From assembly GCA_022842595.1 (NCBI GenBank), contig JALHPF010000031.1, positions 1 to 64,000 on the forward strand: a stretch of 64,000 bases of DNA, given 5' to 3'. The translations under genes and the position numbers were made by a program. The notes under the pieces are model-generated. The model saw only the letters and a program-made list of their open reading frames with translations, made no database searches and was not told the DNA's origin. This DNA is from Rubrivivax sp. GTDB lineage: Bacteria > Pseudomonadota > Gammaproteobacteria > Burkholderiales > Burkholderiaceae_C. Numbering within the stretch: the stretch's first letter is position 1; every line of letters begins with the position of its first letter. This document shows, in pieces, positions 35,435 to 43,221 of this stretch.

Positions 35435-36160
35435 GTGGCTGAGGGCCCGTTGCCGCTGGACCCCGGGCCGGCCCATGTGCTGGTCGTCGAGGACGAGCCC
35501 AAGCTGGCTGCGCTGCTGGCCGACTACCTGCGCGCCGCCGGGCACGCGGTGGAATGTGTCGCCGACGGCCACGCCGCGCTGCAGGCCTGGTCCGACCGCC
35601 GCCACGACCTGGTGCTGCTCGACCTGATGCTGCCGGGCCTGGACGGCCTGAGCCTGTGCCGGCAGCTGCGGGCGCAGACCAGCGTGCCCATCGTCATCCT
35701 GACGGCGCGCGACGACGAAGCCGACCGCCTGGCCGGGCTGGAACTGGGCGCCGATGACTACATCCCGAAAACACCCTTCAGCCCGCGCGAAGTGATGGCG
35801 CGTGTGAAGGCGGTGCTGCGGCGCAGCCGCGCCACTCAGCTGCCGGCCGACGCCACGGTCGGCATGGCCGGGACCGCGCCACTCCTGGTCGACGAACAGG
35901 GCTGGCGGGCTTCGTGGCGTGGCGCCGCGCTGGACCTCACACCCAATGAATTCCGGCTGCTGCGCACCCTGGCCGCGCAGCCTGGTCGCGTCTACGAGCG
36001 CCCGCAGCTGCTCGACCTGCTGCAAGGGGACGGCCGTGCCGCCACCGAACGCGCCGTCGACAGCCACATCAAGAACCTGCGGCGCAAGCTCGAGCAGGCG
36101 GGCGCCGGCGGCGAGCGCATCCGCTCGGTCTACGGCGTCGGCTACTGCTACGAGGCCTGA
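35435..36160 (+). CDS. baeR: OmpR-family response regulator, BaeR-like
   Basis: DNA-binding response regulator of about 241 residues. The receiver domain shows VLVVEDEPKLAALL, the phosphorylated Asp at about 63 in LVLLDLMLPGLDG, and the conserved Lys in ADDYIPKTPFSP. A linker leads to a winged-helix output domain (LDLTPNEFRLLRTLA, RVYERPQLLDLL, RAVDSHIKNLRRKL, SVYGVGYCYE). The GTG at 35435, two bases after the kinase stop, is taken as start; a GTG at 35399 in the kinase end would add 12 residues. It probably activates the divergent RND pump operon. Confidence 0.88.
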   Translation: MAEGPLPLDPGPAHVLVVEDEPKLAALLADYLRAAGHAVECVADGHAALQAWSDRRHDLVLLDLMLPGLDGLSLCRQLRAQTSVPIVILTARDDEADRLAGLELGADDYIPKTPFSPREVMARVKAVLRRSRATQLPADATVGMAGTAPLLVDEQGWRASWRGAALDLTPNEFRLLRTLAAQPGRVYERPQLLDLLQGDGRAATERAVDSHIKNLRRKLEQAGAGGERIRSVYGVGYCYEA

Positions 36161-36176
36161 GACCGGCGGCCTGCGT

Positions 36177-36806
36177 CTACAGCGACCGCAGATAGGCGGC
36201 GACGGCGCGCATCTCGGTCGCCGTCATCGACTTCACTTCCGCCGACATGAGCGTGCCGTGCGGTCGCAGCTTGCCGCCGAAGACCTTGAGCTGGGCGACG
36301 ATGTAGTCGGCGCGCTGGCCGGCCAGGCGCGGGAACCCGGCCTGGCCTTCGGCGCCTTCGCCATGGCACGAGGCGCAGGAACGGATGCCGCGGGACGGCG
36401 CGCCGTCGACGAAGAGCTGGCGGCCGGCCTTCACCAGGGCCGCATTGCCGGGCCTGACGGGCTCGCCGGCCGCCGGCTTCTGCGCGGCGTAGTAGTCCGC
36501 CAGGCCGGCGATGGTGGCGTCGTCGAGCAGCGCCGAGACCCCCCACATGTAGGCCCTGGAGCCGGTCTCGACGCGGGTCTGCGAGCGGAAGTCGATGAGC
36601 TGGGCCTGGGTGTACTGCGCCATCTGGCCGGCCAGCGAAGGCACTTCGCGGGTGGTGCTGCGACCTTCCTCGCCATGGCAGGCTGCGCACACATGGATGG
36701 CGCGGCGCACCGATTCCTTGTCCGAGGCCACATCCTGCGCGGAAGCGGCACCGGCCAGCAGCAACGCGCCGAGGATCGCACTGGCGGCTTTTCTTTTCAG
36801 GATCAT
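36177..36806 (-). CDS. Dihaem cytochrome c (c4-like)
   Basis: Periplasmic cytochrome of 209 residues. It has a cleavable signal (ILGALLLAGAASAQ, cleaved near residue 23) and two haem c sites, CAACH (about 40-44) and CASCH (about 144-148). Met residues downstream of each haem site could serve as axial ligands. The two similar halves, each with a PSLAGQ or PRLAGQ motif, match cytochrome c4, an electron carrier to terminal oxidases. It is the last gene of the minus-strand block with the PEP-CTERM gene 61 bp upstream. Its stop lies 16 bp from the BaeR stop (convergent). Confidence 0.88.
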   Translation of the reverse strand: MILKRKAASAILGALLLAGAASAQDVASDKESVRRAIHVCAACHGEEGRSTTREVPSLAGQMAQYTQAQLIDFRSQTRVETGSRAYMWGVSALLDDATIAGLADYYAAQKPAAGEPVRPGNAALVKAGRQLFVDGAPSRGIRSCASCHGEGAEGQAGFPRLAGQRADYIVAQLKVFGGKLRPHGTLMSAEVKSMTATEMRAVAAYLRSL

Positions 36807-36867
36807 CGTGTCTTCCAGAGTTCACGGCGATTCTTTCGCTACCGCAGCGGCACCGGTTTGCGGCGGA

Positions 36868-38217
36868 TCAAGGAGCCTGCAGGTTACGGCGGACGCCGAC
36901 ACCGGCCAGCAGCCCGGCCAGCAGCAGCGCCCAGCCGGCCGGCTCGGGCACGGGTACCGGGGTGATCGACAGCGAGATGCCGCCCAGGTTGTCCAGCAGG
37001 AAGTAGTCGGCCGAAGCAAAGGCGACCGTCGCCGCCTGCGCCAGCGTGAAGCGATAGGCCGGCGTGGCGAGGAAGGCCGCGGCGGCCTGGGCCTGGGTGT
37101 CCCAGGCGCAGAAGTGGTTCTGGCAGGACGGGTCGAGCAACGAGACGCCATCGACGAGCAGGCGGTACCCGCCGCCGGGCAGCACCTCGGCGGCGACGTA
37201 ATGGCTGGCCCAGCTGCCGGGCGCAGACTGTTCGAAGTTCCAGGTGTCGTAGAGCGCACCGGGCTGGCCCCAGGCGTCGGCCAGGTCGTAGGTGCCGGCT
37301 GGCAGGTTCACCAGCACGGGGTTGAACAGGTCGACCAGCGTGCCGGGCGCCACCGGGTAGCTGAAGATGTTGGCGCCGGCGCCGCTGGCGCCGAAGCCCT
37401 GGATGTTGACGATGTCGGCCGCGCTGGCCGAGCCGGCGGCCAGCAGCGCTGCAGCGGCCAGGGCGGCACGCCGCCGCACGCGGCGCAGCGAGCCCAGGGC
37501 GGCGATGCCGGCCGCAAGGAGCGCCGATGTCGCCGGCTCGGGTACGGCCGGCAGGGTGGACACCGAGAGGATGCCGAAGCCGGCCGCTTCCAGACCCACC
37601 GCCGCTTCGCTGACCACGAACAGCAGGCTGTCGACATCGGCCCAGTTCACGCCCACACCGGTGGCCGAATTGACGGTGAAACTGGAAAGCGGCAGGTGGA
37701 CATCCTGCGCGCCGTGCAGGATGGCAGTCATGGCCGATCCGTTCGGGTTGAAGCCCGCACCGTTGGACGTGGTCGCGTAGACCGTGACCGACAGCGCATC
37801 GGGGTTCCAGCCGGCTGCCTGGTACTGGCCGCCGCCCCACAGCATGTCCAGCCGCAGTGCCGCTGCGTCGCCGAGGTCCAGGTTCATCGGCTCGGTCTGC
37901 CCATAGCCGAAACTGACGTACAGCTGCTGGTTGGCCACCCGATAAGCCTGCAGGCCCGAGGCGTTGACGCCGATGAAGGTCAGGGCCGGGGCGCCGGCCT
38001 GCGGCTGCAACGCCAGGCTGCGCCAGCCGCCAGGCACGCTGGCGGCGGTGTCGGCACGCAGCCAGCCGTCGGGCGATAGCGGCAAGTTCGGCCACTCGAG
38101 CATCACGCGCCCGTCACTGAAGTCGTCGATGGTGAAGGCCAATGCCGCCTGGGTGCAGGCGGCCAAGCCCAGGACGGCGCAGGCCAGCAAGCGCAAGGGG
38201 CGATGAAAGTTCAGCAT
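36868..38217 (-). CDS. Double PEP-CTERM protein: two exported modules fused in one frame
   Basis: A 449-residue exported protein made of two similar-type units. It has a signal peptide at about 10-27 and module 1 at about 28-222. A complete PEP-CTERM signal follows internally: VPEPAT at 225-230, a hydrophobic stretch, then the basic cluster RRVRRR at 245-250. Immediately after it comes a signal-peptide-like stretch (about 251-267, ending AAGSASAAD), module 2 (about 269-420), and a second PEP-CTERM (VPEPAG at 423-428, hydrophobic, GVRRN). PEP-CTERM proteins are sorted by exosortase, which is not in this window. A GTG at codon 247 (37479) could start module 2 separately. The ATG at 38217 has a good GGAG site. 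The modules' functions are unknown. Confidence 0.82.
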   Translation of the reverse strand: MLNFHRPLRLLACAVLGLAACTQAALAFTIDDFSDGRVMLEWPNLPLSPDGWLRADTAASVPGGWRSLALQPQAGAPALTFIGVNASGLQAYRVANQQLYVSFGYGQTEPMNLDLGDAAALRLDMLWGGGQYQAAGWNPDALSVTVYATTSNGAGFNPNGSAMTAILHGAQDVHLPLSSFTVNSATGVGVNWADVDSLLFVVSEAAVGLEAAGFGILSVSTLPAVPEPATSALLAAGIAALGSLRRVRRRAALAAAALLAAGSASAADIVNIQGFGASGAGANIFSYPVAPGTLVDLFNPVLVNLPAGTYDLADAWGQPGALYDTWNFEQSAPGSWASHYVAAEVLPGGGYRLLVDGVSLLDPSCQNHFCAWDTQAQAAAAFLATPAYRFTLAQAATVAFASADYFLLDNLGGISLSITPVPVPEPAGWALLLAGLLAGVGVRRNLQAP

Positions 38218-38319
38218 GGTGGGTTCTCCGTTAGGCCCCACGGCGGGGCTTGCTGGAGAACACGGGCTGGCGGCGCAGAAACCGCCATCCAGTCGCCGCG
38301 TGCCCTCCTCTTGGGGGGG

Positions 38320-41019
38320 TCAACGGCAGTCGACAGCCGCGCCGACCGCGCGCGCGGCCGCATCGCACAGCGCCAGCCGTTGCCCGTCCACCAGCTTCAG
38401 CTTGCCCACCAGACCATGGCGGACGAGCACCTCGCGCAGCGTGCGCAGCCGCGCCGCCGCGGCCTCCGGCGCGGCCTGCTCCAGGTCAAAGCGCGCGCGC
38501 AGCAGCGCACCGTCGATCCAGCCCAGGCTGTCCGGCGTGTCCTGCGCACTGCCGGCCACCAGGGCGTCCAGTGCCGCGCGCTCGCCAGCGGCATCGCCGC
38601 GGGCGCGCGCCAGCGCCTGCGCGGCCATCGCATGCAACGACCAGGCCCGCTGCCCCGGCTTCAGGCCATTGGCAATGCGGATGTTCTCGGCCTGGGCCAG
38701 CAGCGTGGCTGCTTCGTCGAGGCGGCCCGCCGCCACCAGGGTATGGACGAGGAATTCACGCAGTTCCGCCGCCATGCGGGTGCCCGGCCGCGTGCGGTCG
38801 CGGACCCCGATGCCCTGCCTGAGCACGGCCTCGGCCTCGGCGCTTCGCCCCAGTGCCTGCAGCACGCGCCCATGCGACCCGGCGTAGATCGGGAAGGTGA
38901 AACTGTCCAGGCCGGGCGCAGCCTGCAGCAGCGTGCGCACAGCCTGGTATTCGGCGTCGGCCTCGTCCAGACGGCCCTGGCGGAAGAGCGCGAAGCCCAG
39001 GCCCAGGCGCGTCTGCAGCGTGTCCAGATGGGCCGCACCGTTCAGCCGCAGGCTGGTGGCCAGGGCCTCGCGCAAAGTGGCTTCTGACGCGTCCAGCCGC
39101 AGTCGTCGCGCCTGCACGTCGGCCAGCTGCACACGCGCGCGCAGCAGCTCGAAGCCGCTGAGCGCCGCCTCTTCGCCCACCCGCACGGCCTGCAGCAATC
39201 GCTCTTCGGCCGCGACGTTGTCGTTTCGCAGCTGCGCGGTCACCCCCGCCACTTCCCAGGCACGGCGCAGCAGCCGTGGCTGGCCCAGTGCCCGCGCGTC
39301 GGCCAGCGCGCGCTGACTGTAGGCCTCGGCATCGTCGAGCCGCGCCGACTGAAAATGGGTGGCGGCCTCGATCAGGAACAGCGTGCGCGCTTCGCTGGCA
39401 CGGTCGGGCAGCTGCGGCAGCAGTGCCAGGCCCGTGTCGACGACCTGCTGCCGCTCGGCGCTGGCCGCGCCATCGGCCAGCACATCGGCCAGCCGCGCCA
39501 GCTGCAGAAGATGCGCCTGGCTGGCCAGGCCGTGCTGCTTCTGGGCCAGCGTCACGGCTTCGCGCGCCAGGGCTGCAGCCTGGGGCTGCAGGCCCAGGTC
39601 GTGATACAGCTCGCCCAGCGTGTCCAGCAGGGTCAGGCGGGCTTCGGGCTGGTCGGCCAGCGCGCGGCCGATGCGTTCGGTGCCGATGTCCAGCAGTTCG
39701 CGCGCCGTGGCCGCGCGGGCCTTCTCGGGGTCGGCCTGGCGCGCCGAATTGGCCTTGAAGATGTCCAGCAGGAATTGCTGTACCGCCGCGGCACGGCCGG
39801 CCTCGGCGCGGGCTTGGCCGGCCTGCCAGAGCGCCACGCCGGCGCCGACGCACAGCGCCAGCGCCACCGCCGCGCCGGTACCCAGGGCGAGCTTCTGCCG
39901 CGCCCACAGCTTGCGCAGCCGCATTGCCCAGCCCGCCTGCCGCGCCAGGATGGGCAGCGACTGCAGATGGCGCTGGATGTCGGCGGCCAGCGCATCCGCT
40001 GAGGCGTAGCGCATGGCCGGTTCGGCGGCCAGGGCCTTCATCACGATGGTGTCCAGGTCGCCGCGCAGCGCCCGCGCCAGCCGCCGGTCGCTGGTCGCCT
40101 CGCTGGGCGGCAGCACCTGGGCATTGGCAATCGCGTCTTCCAGCACCACGGGCGTGTCGCGCCGCAGGACATACGGCAGCCGTCCGGTGAGCAGCTCGTA
40201 CAGCAGCACACCCAGGCTGTAGACGTCGCTGGCCACGCCCAGCGGCCGGCCGGCCACCTGCTCGGGGCTGGCGTATTGCGGCGTCAGTGCGCGGCCACCC
40301 AGTTGCGTGAGCGCGGTCTCGGCGCTGGCGCCGTCGGGCTCCAGGAGCTTGGCCACGCCGAAGTCCAGCAGCTTCACCTGCCCGAAGGCATCGACCAGCA
40401 CGTTCGCAGGCTTGATGTCGCGGTGGATGACGAGCTGGCCGTGCGCATGCTGCACCGCCTGCAGCACAGGCAGGAAGAGCTGCAGCCGCAGCCGCAGCTC
40501 GAGCTGCCGGGCCTGGGCGAAGGCGGTGATCGGCTGGCCGTCGACGAACTCCAGCGCCAACCAGGGCTGGCCGGCTGACTCGCCGGCGTCCAGCACCTGC
40601 GCGATGTGCACGTGCTGCAGGGTCGACAGGATGCCGCGTTCACGCAGAAAGCGTTCTGCCACCACGCGTGAACCGAGCTGAAGCCGCGGCAGCTTCAGCG
40701 CCACCTGCCGGGCATGGGCACCGTCGCTGCGCTCGGCCAGCCAGACCGTGGCCATGCCACCCGCGCCCAGCTCGCGCAGAAGGCGCCAGGGCCCGAGCAC
40801 GCCGCCGGGCTGCAGCATCGAGGCCTCGGCGCCGGCCGCCAGGAAACCGGCCGTCTCGATCGCGCGGCGGTCGTTCAGCAGTTCCTGCAGCGCCGTCTTC
40901 AGGTGCGGCGACAAGGCGGGCAGCGCCTCCAGCCAGCCGGCGCGTGCGGCCACGGGCAGTTCCAGCGCCTGGTCCAGATGGCGCAGCACCAGCGCCCATT
41001 CATCGCGTTCGAGGTTCAT
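38320..41019 (-). CDS. Transmembrane serine/threonine protein kinase with TPR-like C-terminal region
   Basis: An 899-residue Hanks-type kinase. After about 75 residues comes the kinase domain: GAGGMATVW loop (about 85-93), Lys109 in VALKL, HRDIKPANVLVD (199-210), DFG at 219-221, TPQYASPEQVAG and SDVYSLGVLLYELLTG. All catalytic residues are present. One membrane helix (about 377-398) follows, then some 480 residues of helical repeats of tetratricopeptide type. The kinase would be cytoplasmic and the repeats periplasmic or the reverse; orientation was not settled. The gene lies 48 bp after an ECF sigma factor gene. Paired ECF and kinase genes are known, with the kinase phosphorylating the sigma factor (EcfP-PknT of Vibrio parahaemolyticus), so that partnership is the best inference. 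Confidence 0.9.
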   Translation of the reverse strand: MNLERDEWALVLRHLDQALELPVAARAGWLEALPALSPHLKTALQELLNDRRAIETAGFLAAGAEASMLQPGGVLGPWRLLRELGAGGMATVWLAERSDGAHARQVALKLPRLQLGSRVVAERFLRERGILSTLQHVHIAQVLDAGESAGQPWLALEFVDGQPITAFAQARQLELRLRLQLFLPVLQAVQHAHGQLVIHRDIKPANVLVDAFGQVKLLDFGVAKLLEPDGASAETALTQLGGRALTPQYASPEQVAGRPLGVASDVYSLGVLLYELLTGRLPYVLRRDTPVVLEDAIANAQVLPPSEATSDRRLARALRGDLDTIVMKALAAEPAMRYASADALAADIQRHLQSLPILARQAGWAMRLRKLWARQKLALGTGAAVALALCVGAGVALWQAGQARAEAGRAAAVQQFLLDIFKANSARQADPEKARAATARELLDIGTERIGRALADQPEARLTLLDTLGELYHDLGLQPQAAALAREAVTLAQKQHGLASQAHLLQLARLADVLADGAASAERQQVVDTGLALLPQLPDRASEARTLFLIEAATHFQSARLDDAEAYSQRALADARALGQPRLLRRAWEVAGVTAQLRNDNVAAEERLLQAVRVGEEAALSGFELLRARVQLADVQARRLRLDASEATLREALATSLRLNGAAHLDTLQTRLGLGFALFRQGRLDEADAEYQAVRTLLQAAPGLDSFTFPIYAGSHGRVLQALGRSAEAEAVLRQGIGVRDRTRPGTRMAAELREFLVHTLVAAGRLDEAATLLAQAENIRIANGLKPGQRAWSLHAMAAQALARARGDAAGERAALDALVAGSAQDTPDSLGWIDGALLRARFDLEQAAPEAAAARLRTLREVLVRHGLVGKLKLVDGQRLALCDAAARAVGAAVDCR

Positions 41020-41067
41020 CCTGAACCCCTAACGCAGTGGCGCGACAGAAACCGCCATGCGCCCCGC

Positions 41068-41631
41068 TCAGCCGACCTTCAGGCTGGCATACAGGAACGA
41101 ACGTGCACGCTCCCAGTCGCGTTCCACCGTGCGCAGCGAAATGTCCAACGCCGCCGCGATCTCCTCGTTCGACAGGCCACCGAAATAGCGCAGCTCGACA
41201 CCCTGGGCCAGGCGCGGCTCGATCTGCGCCAGTTCTTCCAGCGCCTCATGCACACGCACGAGTTCCGGCGTGTCGGGTGCGCCCAGCTGCTCGCCCAGCC
41301 CCGTGGTCAGCGCCAGATGCGGCGCGCCGCCGCCCCGGCGCTCGGCGAGCCGTTCGCGGGCCAGGTCCACCAGCACCGAACGCATGGCCCGGGCGGCATA
41401 GGCCAGGAAGTGCGAGCGGTCTGCCCAGCTCAGGCGTGGCGTGCCCGCCAGGCGTTCATACGACTCGTGCACCAGGGCCGTGGTGTCGAGCAGGGCGTCG
41501 GCGCCACCGCGCAGGCGCGCATGCGCGGCGCGCCGCAGTTCGGGGTACAGCAACTGGAACAGGCCCCCGACCGCCCCCGCGTCCCCGGCACGGGCCTGGG
41601 CCAGCAGCTCGGTGGCTGTGGGGTCGTTCAT
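41068..41631 (-). CDS. ECF-type RNA polymerase sigma factor (kinase-linked group)
   Basis: Extracytoplasmic-function sigma factor of 187 residues. Region 2 covers about 20-90 (LFQLLYPELRRAAHARL, LLDTTALVHESYERL, SHFLAYAARAMRSVLVDLAR). Region 4 is near the C-terminus (GVELRYFGGLSNEEIAAALDISLRTVERDWERARSFL, about 143-180). The sequence fits the TIGR02999 group, whose members sit next to Ser/Thr kinases rather than anti-sigma factors, as here. No anti-sigma gene is adjacent. It starts 9 bp after the dadA stop without a strong ribosome-binding site, so it may be cotranscribed with dadA and thus fall under the glycine riboswitch. Its targets may include the PEP-CTERM gene downstream, which is speculation. 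Confidence 0.9.
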   Translation of the reverse strand: MNDPTATELLAQARAGDAGAVGGLFQLLYPELRRAAHARLRGGADALLDTTALVHESYERLAGTPRLSWADRSHFLAYAARAMRSVLVDLARERLAERRGGGAPHLALTTGLGEQLGAPDTPELVRVHEALEELAQIEPRLAQGVELRYFGGLSNEEIAAALDISLRTVERDWERARSFLYASLKVG

Positions 41632-41640
41632 GCCGGCAGT

Positions 41641-42963
41641 CTAGCTGCGCGTGGTCACTTTCGAGGCGGGCCTCGGCAGGACGGACCTGAAGACCTTGGC
41701 GCGGGCCGCCAACCCCGTGAACGCGAAGTCCACTTCCGGCGCCAGCCCGCTGACGATGCGCGCAATGCTCTTGCCCGAGCCGCAGGCATGGGTCCAGCCC
41801 AGGGTGCCGTGACCCGTGTTCATGTACAGCTTGCCGAGCTTCGAGCGGCCGATGATCGGCACGTTCGACGGCGTTGCGGGCCGCAGCCCGGTCCAGAACT
41901 GCGCCTGTCCGGCGTCGCCGGCACCCGGAAACAGGGCTTCGGTGCGCTTCACGATGGCTTCACAGCGCACCCGGTTCAGGTCGCGGTCGTAGCCGTTCAG
42001 CTCGGCCGTGCCGGCAATGCGCAGCCGGTCGCCCAGCCTCGAGAAGACGAGCTTGTACTCGTCGTCGGTGAGCGAGACCTGGTGGGCCTTCGCCGCGTCC
42101 TTCACCGGCATCGTCACCGAATAGCCCTTGGCCGGGTAGATGGGCAGGTGGATGCCCAATGGTGCCGCCAGCAGCGGGCTCAGGCTGCCCATCGCCAGCA
42201 CGTATGCCTGCCCGCGCACACGCTGGAAGCGACCTTCGGCGTCGGTGGCTTCGACATGGTCGATCTGGCCCCCCGCCTCGCGCAGGGCCGTCACGGTGTG
42301 GCTCATCAGGAACTGCACGCCGTCTTTGCGGCAGCGCGCCACCAGCTCACGCGCGAAGCGGTTGGCGTCACCCGACTCGTCCTCGGCGGTGTAGGTGGCA
42401 CCCGCCAGTTGCGGGCGGATGTGGTGCAGCGCAGGTTCCAGCCTCACGGCTTCGTCGGCCGAGATGACGCGCCGGTCGCAGCCCAGTTCACGCATCTGCG
42501 CGGCCGGGCCTTCGGCGCTGTCGAACTCCTTCTGGTTCGTGTAGAAGTGCAGGATGCCCTGGGTGCGCTGGTCGTAGTCGATGCCGATGTCGCGGCGCAG
42601 GGCCTGCAGCATGTCGCGGCTGTAGGTGCCCAGGCGCACGATCTGTTCGATGTTGTGGCGCGTGCGTGCCGGCGTGCACTCGCGCAGGAACTGCAGGCCC
42701 CACAGCCATTGCCGCATGTCGGCGCGGATGCGGAAGAGCAGCGGCGCGTCTTCCCGGCCGAGCCACTTCAGCACCTTCAGCGGCGCGCTCGGGTTGGCCC
42801 AGGGCTCGGCATGGCTCACCGAGATCTGCCCGCCATTGGCGAAGCTGGTTTCGGCGGCCGGCGCGGCCTGGCGGTCGAGCACGGTGACTTCATGGCCCTG
42901 CTGACGCAGGAAATAGGCGGAAGTGACACCGAGCAGGCCGGCACCGAGGACGATGACTTTCAT
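41641..42963 (-). CDS. dadA: D-amino acid dehydrogenase small subunit
   Basis: FAD enzyme oxidising D-amino acids (chiefly D-alanine) to keto acids and ammonia, feeding electrons to quinone. The 440-residue protein has the dinucleotide fold VIVLGAGLLGVTSAYFLRQQ (about 3-22) and the DadA-type motifs TSFANGGQISVSHAEPWANP, PAKGYSVTM and MNTGHGTLGWTHACGSGK. The ATG at 42963 has a GGAG ribosome-binding site. A tandem glycine riboswitch lies upstream, so expression probably responds to glycine. Glycine itself or a related amine may thus be a physiological substrate or signal. No alanine racemase (dadX) is adjacent. Confidence 0.92.
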   Translation of the reverse strand: MKVIVLGAGLLGVTSAYFLRQQGHEVTVLDRQAAPAAETSFANGGQISVSHAEPWANPSAPLKVLKWLGREDAPLLFRIRADMRQWLWGLQFLRECTPARTRHNIEQIVRLGTYSRDMLQALRRDIGIDYDQRTQGILHFYTNQKEFDSAEGPAAQMRELGCDRRVISADEAVRLEPALHHIRPQLAGATYTAEDESGDANRFARELVARCRKDGVQFLMSHTVTALREAGGQIDHVEATDAEGRFQRVRGQAYVLAMGSLSPLLAAPLGIHLPIYPAKGYSVTMPVKDAAKAHQVSLTDDEYKLVFSRLGDRLRIAGTAELNGYDRDLNRVRCEAIVKRTEALFPGAGDAGQAQFWTGLRPATPSNVPIIGRSKLGKLYMNTGHGTLGWTHACGSGKSIARIVSGLAPEVDFAFTGLAARAKVFRSVLPRPASKVTTRS

Positions 42964-43019
42964 GGGGAACTCCAGGGAATTGCGGTGGCTGCAGGGCTTG
43001 CGCCTTGCGCCGTGCCGCT

Positions 43020-43215
43020 CCCCCTGTCCTTGGTACCTGAGAGATTCAGCGGCGGGGTGGGCCCCGCGCCTTGCTCCTTCGGTGCGCTACCCCCGTGCAG
43101 GGCGTAGCGGCTCTCCAGACGGCGATGGTGGTGTGCAGTACGGGACCTGAGCGTTCATGGGAGATTGCGCCTTCGGTGGCTCCGGCAACCGCCGGAGCGC
43201 TCTCCTGCTGGGTTC
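43020..43215 (-). ncRNA. Tandem glycine riboswitch upstream of dadA
   Basis: Read on the minus strand, two glycine aptamers follow each other. Aptamer 1 (about 43213 to 43133) has GCAGGAGAGCGCT, ACCGAAGGCGCAA and TGAACGCTCAGG. Aptamer 2 (about 43120 to 43022) has GTCTGGAGAGCC, ACCGAAGGAGCAA and TGAATCTCTCAGG followed by TACCAAGGACAG. All conserved cores of the family are present in order in both, joined by a short linker. The dadA start lies 57 bp downstream, room for an expression platform; I see no clear U-run, so control may act at translation initiation. Glycine riboswitches most often precede gcvT operons or amino-acid carriers. Confidence 0.93.
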
Positions 43216-43221
43216 GGATGT

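Noticed and set aside
43020..43215. A riboswitch serving a plus-strand gene
   Set aside because: The conserved aptamer cores read correctly only on the minus strand, and no plus-strand gene follows.
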